From the NCBI GenBank assembly GCA_033127725.1, contig AP026798.1, positions 310,001 through 374,000 on the forward strand: a DNA stretch of 64,000 nt, written 5' to 3'. This document shows positions 9,677 through 17,358 of the stretch, one piece after another (positions within the stretch are counted from its first letter, which is position 1; each line of letters opens with the position of its first letter). This DNA is from Bombiscardovia nodaiensis. Its GTDB lineage: Bacteria; Actinomycetota; Actinomycetes; Actinomycetales; Bifidobacteriaceae. A program made the position numbers and the translations under genes. The notes beneath the pieces were generated by a model. That model was not told the DNA's origin and searched no databases. It worked only from the letters and a program-made list of their open reading frames with translations.

Positions 9677-11071
9677 ATGACCAAGGCTTGGCGCCCACCG
9701 ATGGGCTGGAATAGCTGGGATTCATACGGCACGACCGTCAACGAGCAGGAGGTGCTGGCCAACGCGCAGACCATGCACGACCGCCTGCTGGAGTCCGGCT
9801 GGAACACCCTAGTCGTTGACATTGCATGGTATGACCCCACGGCCAGGGCCCACGGTTACAACGAGAATGCCCCGCTGGTCTTGGACGAGTACGGCCGCCA
9901 GCTGCCCGACCCCCAGCGCTTTCCCTCGGCTGCGGACGGCGCCGGTTTCAAGCCCCTGGCCGACCAGATTCACGCCCTGGGCCTGAACTTCGGCATCCAT
10001 GTGATGCGCGGCCTGCCCCGCCTGGCCGTAGAGCGCGACCTGCCCATCTTCGGCACCCCCCACAGTGCCAGCCAGATTGCAGACAAGACCCATGTGTGCT
10101 CTTGGAATCCCGACAATTACGGCATCGACCACTCCCAGCCCGGCGCCCAGGCCTGGTACGACGCGCAGGTGGACCTCTTCGCTCGCTGGGGCGTGGACTA
10201 CCTCAAAGTGGACGACATGCAGACCCCCTTCTACTCGGAGGAAATCGCCTCCTACGCGGCCGCGATTGAGAAGGCCGAGCGCGCCCACGGCTGCGAGATG
10301 ATCCTCTCCCTTTCGCCCGGCGGCTGGGTGCCCACCACGCATGTGGACTTTTTGCGGGAGCACGCGCAGATGTGGCGCATTTCCGACGACCTGTGGGACA
10401 AGTGGTCCGACGTCTACCAGCAGTTCACCCGCCTGGCCCGCTGGGCACCCTTGCAGCGCAACGGCGGCTGGGCTGACGCGGACATGCTACCCCTGGGGCA
10501 CATTGGCCTGCGGGCTGAGCGCGGCGACGACCGTCAGTCCCTGCTCACTCCCGACGAGCAGCGCTCCCTCCTGACCCTGTGGGCCATGGGCCGTTCCCCG
10601 CTGATGGTGGGCGGCGACCTGCCTACGAGCGAGAGTTCGACCCTGGACCTGCTGGCCAACCCGGCCCTGGAGGAGGTCACGGCTGGTTCGCAGGGCAACT
10701 GCGAAATCATCCGCGAGCGAGTCGACGCCGAGTGGGGCAAGGACGAGACCTACCTGGGCGACCAGATTGTCTGGAAGGCTCAGGCCGCTGACTGGGGCGA
10801 CGGCAGCCCATCCGCCCACGCTGGCGGCTTCTACGCGGCCCTCTTCTGGACCGGCTCCGAGCCCCGCGAGTACTCCGTAGCCCTCCAAAGCATCGTCGGC
10901 ATCTCCAAAGCCTCCCAGCCCTGGACCCTCGCCAACCTCTGGGGCGGCCTGGAAACACAAGAGTGTGACGCCCGCATCGAGGGTAAAGGCCCCGACCGAG
11001 TCATCACCGCCACCCTCCCGGCTCACGGCACCGCCTGGCTATCCCTAGACCCCGCCGATTCCGAGGAGTGA
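9677..11071 (+). CDS. GH27 glycosidase (alpha-galactosidase / beta-L-arabinopyranosidase type)
   Basis: A 464-residue cytoplasmic GH27 enzyme. It opens with the family hallmark PPMGWNSWDSYG, has the nucleophile motif YLKVDD (Asp179) and the acid/base motif RISDD (Asp237), and a C-terminal beta domain. The start is ATG 9677, with AAAGGAG five bases upstream; an upstream in-frame ATG would add 39 low-complexity residues. GH27 includes alpha-galactosidase, alpha-N-acetylgalactosaminidase and beta-L-arabinopyranosidase. Because GH43 genes dominate this window, activity on a pentose-containing chain is possible, but alpha-galactosidase is the safer label. It follows the frameshifted GH43 in the same direction. 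Confidence 0.85.
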   Translation: MTKAWRPPMGWNSWDSYGTTVNEQEVLANAQTMHDRLLESGWNTLVVDIAWYDPTARAHGYNENAPLVLDEYGRQLPDPQRFPSAADGAGFKPLADQIHALGLNFGIHVMRGLPRLAVERDLPIFGTPHSASQIADKTHVCSWNPDNYGIDHSQPGAQAWYDAQVDLFARWGVDYLKVDDMQTPFYSEEIASYAAAIEKAERAHGCEMILSLSPGGWVPTTHVDFLREHAQMWRISDDLWDKWSDVYQQFTRLARWAPLQRNGGWADADMLPLGHIGLRAERGDDRQSLLTPDEQRSLLTLWAMGRSPLMVGGDLPTSESSTLDLLANPALEEVTAGSQGNCEIIRERVDAEWGKDETYLGDQIVWKAQAADWGDGSPSAHAGGFYAALFWTGSEPREYSVALQSIVGISKASQPWTLANLWGGLETQECDARIEGKGPDRVITATLPAHGTAWLSLDPADSEE

Positions 11072-11163
11072 GATACGAGGCGCGATTAAAAACTGCAGAA
11101 GCCGATACATTACGCTTGTGTGAGATAGTGGCGGCGAATACGGAGCTTGCAGGAGACATAAGG

Positions 11164-11439
11164 ATGAATACGATACGCGAAGCGGATCTCCTGGCCGAGT
11201 TTGGCCTGACCAGTCACGAGCTCGATGAAGATGCAGCCGCAATTGAGGACGAGAGCACTGACGATAAGCTCGTTAGCCCCGTCTACTATGACTTTCACCT
11301 GAAGGCGGCTAACGAAGAAAATATGGTCTCCGTGACGCTGCGGATGCCAGAAAAGCTCTTGGAAAAGACCGACCAAGCTGCGGTACGGTACCACATCAGC
11401 CGCAGCGAATACGTGCGCCTCCAACTTGCGCGAGCCTAG
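11164..11439 (+). CDS. Orphan ribbon-helix-helix protein (antitoxin-like)
   Basis: A 91-residue protein. The C-terminal 40 residues match a ribbon-helix-helix DNA-binding fold: a beta strand VSVTLRMP followed by two helices ending SRSEYVRLQLARA. The acidic N-terminal half (DLLAEFGL, HELDEDAAAIEDE) resembles the toxin-binding part of type II antitoxins. The start is ATG 11164, with AGGAG at 11151-11155. No toxin is adjacent, so it is an orphan antitoxin or a small regulator. A short hairpin, CGCC-TAGCTAA-GGCG followed by TTTATT near 11467-11487, may terminate it. Confidence 0.6.
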   Translation: MNTIREADLLAEFGLTSHELDEDAAAIEDESTDDKLVSPVYYDFHLKAANEENMVSVTLRMPEKLLEKTDQAAVRYHISRSEYVRLQLARA

Positions 11440-11553
11440 TTAAAGTCGACTGAGACAAAGAATTTGCGCCTAGCTAAGGCGTTTATTATTGACTGCGATA
11501 CATCGCTGTAGCCAAGATGCCTCTTGAGCGTACGACTTAGTTGTTGCTATGAG

Positions 11554-12381
11554 CTATGAGCGGCGGCGGAAGAGCTTTTGGAAGAAGGATGCTTTGCTGG
11601 GCTGGATGCTGGTGTAGGCCAGGGTGGCTTCGGGTGCTTCAGTGGCTTCGGGTGATTCGAGCGACTCGAATAGCACGGGTGACTCGGTAGGTTCGGATTG
11701 GTTGGCCTGCCGGGCTGGCTGGGCTGGCTGGGCCTGCCGGTTTTGCTGGTTGGGCTTGGCTCGGAAAGCCTGGACCAATTGGCGCTCGGTGCTGTCGAAC
11801 GTTTCGGAAGTGAAGAGGCGCTCGCCGGTGTGGTCGCTGTACTCGTCGGTTCCGATGGTGGAGAGCAGAACGTCGGTGGGGTCGAACCAGTCGGGGCCTA
11901 CCTGCTGCCCGCCGCTGATCTGGTCCACGGCCTGCGACATCTCCTGGTGGTAGTCCGCCACGGTATCGCTGAAGTCAGTGAGCTCAGAGTAATCGATGTA
12001 AACGCTCGCGTCTGGGTGGGTGCGGGCCTGCTCGGTAATGAAGCCAATGAAGCGCTGGTACAGGCCAACGAGCGGGCTGTGCTGCTCGGCAATGTAGGGC
12101 TTGTGCGCCTCCAAATTGCTGGTGAAAGCGCCTATGGGAACGCTCACTTCGCCTAGCTGATTGCTGTAAAACCACTCCGAATAAGCGTCAGAGTAGTCGT
12201 CCTCGTCAGCGTAGTCCGCCTCTGCGGGCTCGGTCAGGGTCTGCGCACGCTCGATTTGGGCTTTCATCGGCTCGCTCAGCGTGCCCAGCAGCCAAAATAG
12301 CGGGAAATAAGTCACGCCTTCCAGCAATTCGGTCGTTTCCCCGCCAGCGTCTTTCAGCAGCAAAGAGGTCCTGTTTCCCAT
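11554..12381 (-). CDS. Hypothetical acidic protein
   Basis: A 275-residue protein of unknown function. It is rich in Asp, Glu and Tyr (EADYADEDDYSDAYSEWFYSNQ) and has no signal peptide or membrane helix. The C-terminal 70 residues are a low-complexity Gln/Ala/Pro/Glu linker ending in the basic cluster FFQKLFRRRS. The start is ATG 12381 (weak GGAAAA upstream); a longer reading frame to 12555 is less credible. It follows the FasR-like gene on the same strand after 280 bp. I recognise no domain. Confidence 0.65.
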   Translation of the reverse strand: MGNRTSLLLKDAGGETTELLEGVTYFPLFWLLGTLSEPMKAQIERAQTLTEPAEADYADEDDYSDAYSEWFYSNQLGEVSVPIGAFTSNLEAHKPYIAEQHSPLVGLYQRFIGFITEQARTHPDASVYIDYSELTDFSDTVADYHQEMSQAVDQISGGQQVGPDWFDPTDVLLSTIGTDEYSDHTGERLFTSETFDSTERQLVQAFRAKPNQQNRQAQPAQPARQANQSEPTESPVLFESLESPEATEAPEATLAYTSIQPSKASFFQKLFRRRS

Positions 12382-12530
12382 AACGTTTTCCAATTCACGC
12401 CAGTGCCGCGCCCGCGCGCAGCAGTCAACATCCCCAATATTCCAATTATCGCATACCCGCCGGCCCCTGGCTCGTACAGCCTTTCCTAGTGGAGGCGATT
12501 GACCCCAGCAATCCCAAGGCCTGGCAGTAG

Positions 12531-12659
12531 GCGGCCCGGCGTTCCCCTCTCTCAAACTTGGGCGAATACCTCACCTCCTTCCTGGACGACCTATACCCCG
12601 CATTCACCAAAACCCGCCCCGGCTCCGACTACAACCTCGCCCTCTACATGGCCCTATGA
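12531..12659 (+). pseudogene. Possible gene remnant
   Basis: In one frame of this otherwise gene-free gap, a protein-like stretch runs LGEYLTSFLDDLYPAF and ends NLALYMAL at a TGA at 12657-12659. The same frame upstream of the TAG at 12528-12530 reads LVEAIDPSNPKAW, so it looks like a gene tail broken by an in-frame stop. No ribosome site or start codon belongs to it. It could also be chance. Confidence 0.25.
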
Positions 12660-12662
12660 GTG

Positions 12663-14068
12663 CTACTGCCCGGCGGCATCGCGGATTTGGCCTAGTTTTA
12701 GGGATACTTGGAGGACGAAAGCTTCGCGGGGGTTGGTGGGGTCCCAGCCGGTGATTTTGACGGACTGTTTGAGGCGGTAGCGCACGGTGTTGGGGTGGAC
12801 GCTCAGTTTGCTGGCGGCGAGCTCTAGGGAGCGGCCGCAAGTGAGGAAGGTGCTCAAGGTGGTGAGCATAATCTGGTGGGGGTCGCCCTGGCGCAGGCGC
12901 AGGTAGGCTTCCCGGTAGAGCTGGTCGGCCGCGAATTGGTCGCCCACTAGCGCCCGCTCGGGCAGCACGTCGTCGGCTTGCAAGGGGCGTACTGCTCCGC
13001 CTGCGAAGGGCACGTCGGCTGCGGCAGGCGCCACTCGATAGGTGGTGAGCGCGGCCTGTATCGTTTCGGCTGCCCCCTCCACATTCTGGCGCAGGGGCCC
13101 AAGCACACGGGCGCGCTCTGGGAGAAGAAATGGAGAAGACCGGCACTCACCTCTTCTGGGCTGCCCTGGCTGCGCGGGTCTACGAGCACAATGGTCAGGT
13201 CGTTGTGGTCCGAAACCAGGCACTGGCCGCCAATGGTCTGCACTTTGCGGCGGATGCGACTGGCGATGGCGGAGGAGCTGAGCTTGCCGCTGCGCCTGAG
13301 CTTGCCCACCAATGCGAAGCAGGAGTAGGCGCTGGGCCATCCTAAGACTGCCATTTGCGAGGCGACCTTGCTGTCGGCCGTGCCTTGGGCCAGGCTCTCC
13401 ATGGCGAACGTCTCGGTGCGCACATTCCAGTTTTCGCGCATTTCGGCGGTGTCCGCGTAAATGGCGGCGGCGGAGAAGGCCACTTCGCGGGCGTAATACA
13501 AGATGGCATCGAGGGTCTGGCGCTCGTGGCCGGGTTGGGCGAAAGCGGCCACATTGCCTTCGAGCAGGTCCACAATCACGCGCGTCACGTCGAGCGTCTG
13601 GCGCAGGCTCACCACTTGCGTGAATTCGAGTGGGGCGATGAAGAAAATATGGTCAATTGAGGGGCGGGGCGCATCTTCAGCGGCAGAATCGGCCTCCAGC
13701 TCGTCCAGCCAGGAGACGAAATTCGCTACTGCCGTCTCAATAACTACGTTGAGTGTGGTCTTGTCGTCGTCTGCCAGGGATTGGTACCAGGGCAGGGTTT
13801 CACTCAGATGATCCTGGGCCTGCTGCAAAATCTGCTGGACTGGAGCGGGCAGGGGCTGCTGGTCGGGGGTGCCGCGCAAGGGCAGGTTGCTGCGGGTGCT
13901 TTCGCCAAAGAGGGCGGCGGTATCGGAAGGGCTACTTTTGGCTTTAGACCGCCATTGCAGCACATGCCACAGGTTGTGCTCAACCTCGGACCCACTTGCG
14001 CTGCGGCTCTTGCTCTTGGCCGGTTTGCGGCTGCTTGAGCGATTCGATGATGCCCCAGATTTACTCAT
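12663..14068 (-). pseudogene. FasR-like PucR-family regulator, one-base frameshift
   Basis: Two frames together encode a 468-residue regulator of the FasR type. The N-terminal part (LPWYQSLADDDK, then the middle domain with TQVVSLRQTLDVTR and ASQMAVLGWP) is in one frame. The C-terminal PucR helix-turn-helix (LAASKLSVHPNTVRYRLKQS, then TGWDPTNPREAFVLQVSLKLG) is in another. The frames meet near 13108-13120 (SAGLLHFFSQ to RARVLGPLRQ), and one missing base explains the break. In Streptomyces, FasR activates the fatty acid synthesis genes. Here the gene is divergent from birA at the head of the carboxylase-fas cluster, which supports the same role. If the frameshift is real, the DNA-binding domain is lost. 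Confidence 0.75.
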
Positions 14069-14141
14069 GCCTTTAGCTTAGCCACCCGAGGCGGTGCTGG
14101 TAAACAATTACTCAACAGATGGAATCGAATTTGTGGGAATG

Positions 14142-14167
14142 TACAAAACATGCCGGACCGTTTTGTA
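14142..14167. promoter_or_regulatory. Inverted repeat between fasR-like gene and birA
   Basis: TACAAAAC (14142-14149) and GTTTTGTA (14160-14167) are perfect 8-bp inverted arms with a 10-bp spacer. They lie in the only divergent promoter region of the fatty acid cluster, about 48 bp before birA. It is a candidate binding site for the FasR-like regulator; the link is inferred from position. Confidence 0.5.
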
Positions 14168-14214
14168 GTCGGCGAACTTTTGGGCGGCGGCGGGCCTGAT
14201 TAGTTTGGTGACTT

Positions 14215-15222
14215 GTGTATCAGCGAGCGCAAGAGGTGGATCAAGAGGCGGGGCGGGGCATTTGCACGCCCGCGCTCAGCTCAGTCTGCCTGATGGACAG
14301 CGTGGATTCCACCAATAGTTACTTGGCTCGCACATTGAACGCTCTGCCGGGCGAGGATGCCCGCGAGCGCGTGTTCCGCCTGGGTCAGCAGCCGGGATGG
14401 CAGTCCTTGCAAGCGCAGGGCGGTCAGAGCGAGAGACCAGCATTTCCGCTCCTGCTCGCGTTAGCTATCGCTGACCAGCAGACCCGCTGCCGGGGGCGTT
14501 TGGATCGCGTTTGGTACAACCAGGCTGGTCAGTCATTCCTGGCATCTTGGGCTGCTGCTCTGCCTACCGATTCGCTGACGGGGCCTACTGCTGGCTGGCT
14601 TCCGATGGCCGTCGGCATGGCAGTTATCGGCGGGCTTGAAGAGACGCTGACGGGTTGCGGCGCTCACAATCTGACCGGGGTGAGCTCGAGCCAGGCCCTG
14701 CTCTTGAAGTGGCCCAACGATCTGTTCTGCTCGGGTCGCAAGCTGGCGGGCGTACTCTGCGAGGCGCTGCCAGTGGGGCGGCAGTGGTCCGTACTCGTGG
14801 CGGGAGTAGGGCTCAACCTCTTCGTGCCTGCGCCTTCGCTGCCCACGCTTGAGTCCACTTCCCTGCAGCACAGCTACGGGCCTCTGCCGGAGTATGAATC
14901 TTTGAGAAACCAGCTGGCAGTAAGCGTGAGCGAGCACATGAGCCGAGAGTTGGGTGCGCTCGCCCAGGGCGGTGCGAACGAGCGGTTGCAGGCCTGCCAG
15001 AGCTTGCGGGAGCGGGTTACCGAGCGCTCCTGGACCCTGGGCAAGCGGGTGGAAGTGCGGCCGGTGGCCGGTCCGAGCGTGGTGGGCACGGCCTTGCAGA
15101 TTGCGGCGGATGCCTCCCTGCTGGTGGAGACGGACAGTGGCGAGCAGCTGCGGGTGTCGACGGCGGATGTGGGCGTGCTGCCCAGCCTGCCGACCGCCGA
15201 CCACTCGGCAGGGCATACGTAG
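14215..15222 (+). CDS. birA: Biotin--[biotin carboxyl carrier] ligase
   Basis: A 335-residue class I biotin protein ligase without the N-terminal DNA-binding domain of E. coli BirA. It has MDSVDSTNSYL, the ATP/biotin loop CRGRLDRVW (a divergent form of GRGRRGRxW), LKWPNDLF, KLAGVLCE, GVGLNLF and a C-terminal SH3-like domain. It should biotinylate the lysine in the ESMKMEN motif of the carboxylase alpha chain encoded next. The start is GTG 14215, with no clear ribosome site; a start as late as 14293 would cut into the conserved DSVDSTN motif. It is followed after 130 bp by accC, with a tandem repeat between them. Confidence 0.92.
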   Translation: MYQRAQEVDQEAGRGICTPALSSVCLMDSVDSTNSYLARTLNALPGEDARERVFRLGQQPGWQSLQAQGGQSERPAFPLLLALAIADQQTRCRGRLDRVWYNQAGQSFLASWAAALPTDSLTGPTAGWLPMAVGMAVIGGLEETLTGCGAHNLTGVSSSQALLLKWPNDLFCSGRKLAGVLCEALPVGRQWSVLVAGVGLNLFVPAPSLPTLESTSLQHSYGPLPEYESLRNQLAVSVSEHMSRELGALAQGGANERLQACQSLRERVTERSWTLGKRVEVRPVAGPSVVGTALQIAADASLLVETDSGEQLRVSTADVGVLPSLPTADHSAGHT

Positions 15223-15280
15223 AGCGAGCTGAGCTCAGATTGGGTGGGTCGGATTGAGACCCGAGAAGCTGGGCGAGAAC

Positions 15281-15330
15281 CTTGTAGGGCTTTGTAGGGC
15301 TTTGTAGGGCTGTATAGGGCGATGTAGAGC
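15281..15330 (+). repeat. Five 10-bp tandem units before accC
   Basis: The units are CTTGTAGGGC, TTTGTAGGGC, TTTGTAGGGC, TGTATAGGGC and GATGTAGAGC, consecutive without spacers. They occupy the birA-accC gap and end 12 bases before the accC ribosome site. A 10-bp period puts each copy on the same face of the helix. Confidence 0.85.
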
Positions 15331-15351
15331 AGGTTGAGCGCGGGAGGATTC

Positions 15352-17358
15352 ATGAAAAAGCTGCTGATTGCGAACAGGGGCGAGATTGCCCTGCGGGTGG
15401 TGCGCACGGCCCAGGAGATGGGCATTGCCACCGTTGCTGTTTACGCCAACCAGGACCGGGACGGGGCCTACGTGCGCATGGCCGACGAGGCCTACCTCCT
15501 GCCTGGCGAGACCAACAATCAGACCTACCTGAACGAGGACGCAATACTGGAGTTGGCCCAGCGCTCTGGGGCCGATGCGATTCACCCCGGCTACGGGTTC
15601 CTCTCCGAAGTGCCTTCCTTTGCGCGCAAAGTCGCCGAAGCGGGCCTGACCTGGGTGGGCCCGTCAGCTCAAGTACTCGAAGATTTAGGCGACAAGATTC
15701 AGGCTTGCAAGGTGGCTGAGCAGGCTAAAGTACCGGTGGTGCCGGGCTTGAGCGAGCCGGTGAGCGACATCCGCGACCTGCTGGCCTTTACTGCGCGGGC
15801 AGGCTATCCGGTCATGATGAAGAAGGCGGACGGCGGCGGCGGGCGCGGCATTACGCTCATTCACGACGACGACGAATTGCGTACTTTTTACATGAATCAC
15901 GACGCCCTACAAGGCGGCGATTTAGACGACTATTTCATTGAAAAATTCGTGGACCGCGCCCGGCATGTGGAGACCCAGTCCGGCCGGGACTGCCACGGCT
16001 CCTTCACCGTCTACTCCACCCGCGACTGCTCCCTGCAGCGCCGCAACCAAAAGCTCGTGGAGGAGGCCCCCGCCCCCTACCTCTCGTATGTGGTGACGTC
16101 CAAGCTGGAGGAGTACTCCCGCAGGCTCTTTGACGCTGTGGGCTACGTGGGCCTGGGCACCTGCGAATTCCTGGTGACACCGCTGGAGAAAATTTACTTT
16201 TTGGAGGTGAACCCCCGCCTGCAGGTGGAGCACACGGTGAGTGAGGAAGTGTGCGGGCTGGATCTGGTGCGCGAGCAGCTGGTCATCGCTTCCGACGGGC
16301 CGATTACGCGGGCTCCTGCCCCCCGCGGGCACTCCTTCGAGCTGCGGATTACCTCCGAGGATCCGGCGACCAACCTGACGCCGAGCTCAGGCACGATTGA
16401 GGCCCTACGCTGGCCTTCCGGGCCTGGTATTCGCATTGATTCGGGCGTGGACTTGGGCGACACGGTCTCTCCGCGCAACGATTCCATGATGGGCAAGCTG
16501 GTGGTGACCGCCCAGACCCGCGAGGCCGCCGTCGCCCGTGTCCGCCGCGCCCTGCGGGAGACGAGCGTGGAGGGCGTACCGACCCCCATCAGCCTCTACC
16601 AGCAGATTTTCTCCAACCCCGCTTTTACCGCCGAGCGCGGGCATAAGTTCGACATTTCGACCAAGTGGGTGGAGCGCAACTACCTGACTATGGAGCCGCA
16701 GACCGTGAAAGCCGGGCAGCCTGCATCCGTCTCTGGCGGCGACGGGCAGGAGCAGGGGGAGGCGGTTGAGACCTTCAATATTGAGGTGGACGACAAGCGG
16801 GTGACGCTCACCCTGCCCCAGGAGCTCCTGGCGGGCCTTGCGCTCGCAGGGGCTGCGGGCGGCGGGCAGACAGCCGGTTCACGCGCTCGGCAGCCCCTGC
16901 GCGGGCAGGGCATGAAAGACAGGCGGCAGCGGGCCGACCCGCAAGATGCCGAGCGTTCGGGCGTGATTGTGGCCACCATGCAGGCCGTGGTGACGCGCAT
17001 CCAGGTGGCGCAGGGGCAGAAAGTCGAGAAGGGCGACCTGCTCGTGGTGCTGGAGTCCATGAAAATGGAGAACTACGTGTACGCGCCCGCCCGGGGCAAG
17101 GTCCAGCGGGTCGATGTGAGCGTTGCCGAGGGCGTGGACCCCGGGCAGACCCTGGTGGAGCTGGATTTGGGCGGCGGTGACGACCCTGAGTCGGAGCGGG
17201 ACGGTGTCAGCGCTGAAACTCCGGCAGACGCGGCGCCCGCAGTGCCCCCGGTCGATCTTTCGGCGGGGGCAGTGACTTCGAAGCCTTCAATGTCCTCAGA
17301 ACCGGCAGACGCAGCAGAACTGGCGAGCTCCGAGAGTCCAGAAGGAGGACAAGCATGA
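15352..17358 (+). CDS. accC: Acyl-CoA carboxylase alpha subunit (biotin carboxylase + BCCP)
   Basis: A 668-residue subunit. Residues 1-450 are the biotin carboxylase (KLLIANRGEIALRVVRT, ATP loop KKADGGGGRGI, EVNPRLQVEH). A linker leads to a biotin carrier domain with ESMKMEN, whose Lys571 carries the biotin. The last 65 residues after the carrier domain are an acidic Pro/Ala/Ser-rich tail, unusual since this domain normally ends the protein. With the beta subunit it makes malonyl-CoA (and perhaps methylmalonyl-CoA) for fatty acid synthesis. The start is ATG 15352 with GGGAGG just upstream. The stop overlaps the next start (ATGA, 17355-17358). Confidence 0.93.
   Translation: MKKLLIANRGEIALRVVRTAQEMGIATVAVYANQDRDGAYVRMADEAYLLPGETNNQTYLNEDAILELAQRSGADAIHPGYGFLSEVPSFARKVAEAGLTWVGPSAQVLEDLGDKIQACKVAEQAKVPVVPGLSEPVSDIRDLLAFTARAGYPVMMKKADGGGGRGITLIHDDDELRTFYMNHDALQGGDLDDYFIEKFVDRARHVETQSGRDCHGSFTVYSTRDCSLQRRNQKLVEEAPAPYLSYVVTSKLEEYSRRLFDAVGYVGLGTCEFLVTPLEKIYFLEVNPRLQVEHTVSEEVCGLDLVREQLVIASDGPITRAPAPRGHSFELRITSEDPATNLTPSSGTIEALRWPSGPGIRIDSGVDLGDTVSPRNDSMMGKLVVTAQTREAAVARVRRALRETSVEGVPTPISLYQQIFSNPAFTAERGHKFDISTKWVERNYLTMEPQTVKAGQPASVSGGDGQEQGEAVETFNIEVDDKRVTLTLPQELLAGLALAGAAGGGQTAGSRARQPLRGQGMKDRRQRADPQDAERSGVIVATMQAVVTRIQVAQGQKVEKGDLLVVLESMKMENYVYAPARGKVQRVDVSVAEGVDPGQTLVELDLGGGDDPESERDGVSAETPADAAPAVPPVDLSAGAVTSKPSMSSEPADAAELASSESPEGGQA

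Noticed and set aside
8715..9725. A minus-strand frame with an Ala-Gln repeat
   Set aside because: The repeat comes from the hexamer stretch, and the rest mirrors the GH43 gene.
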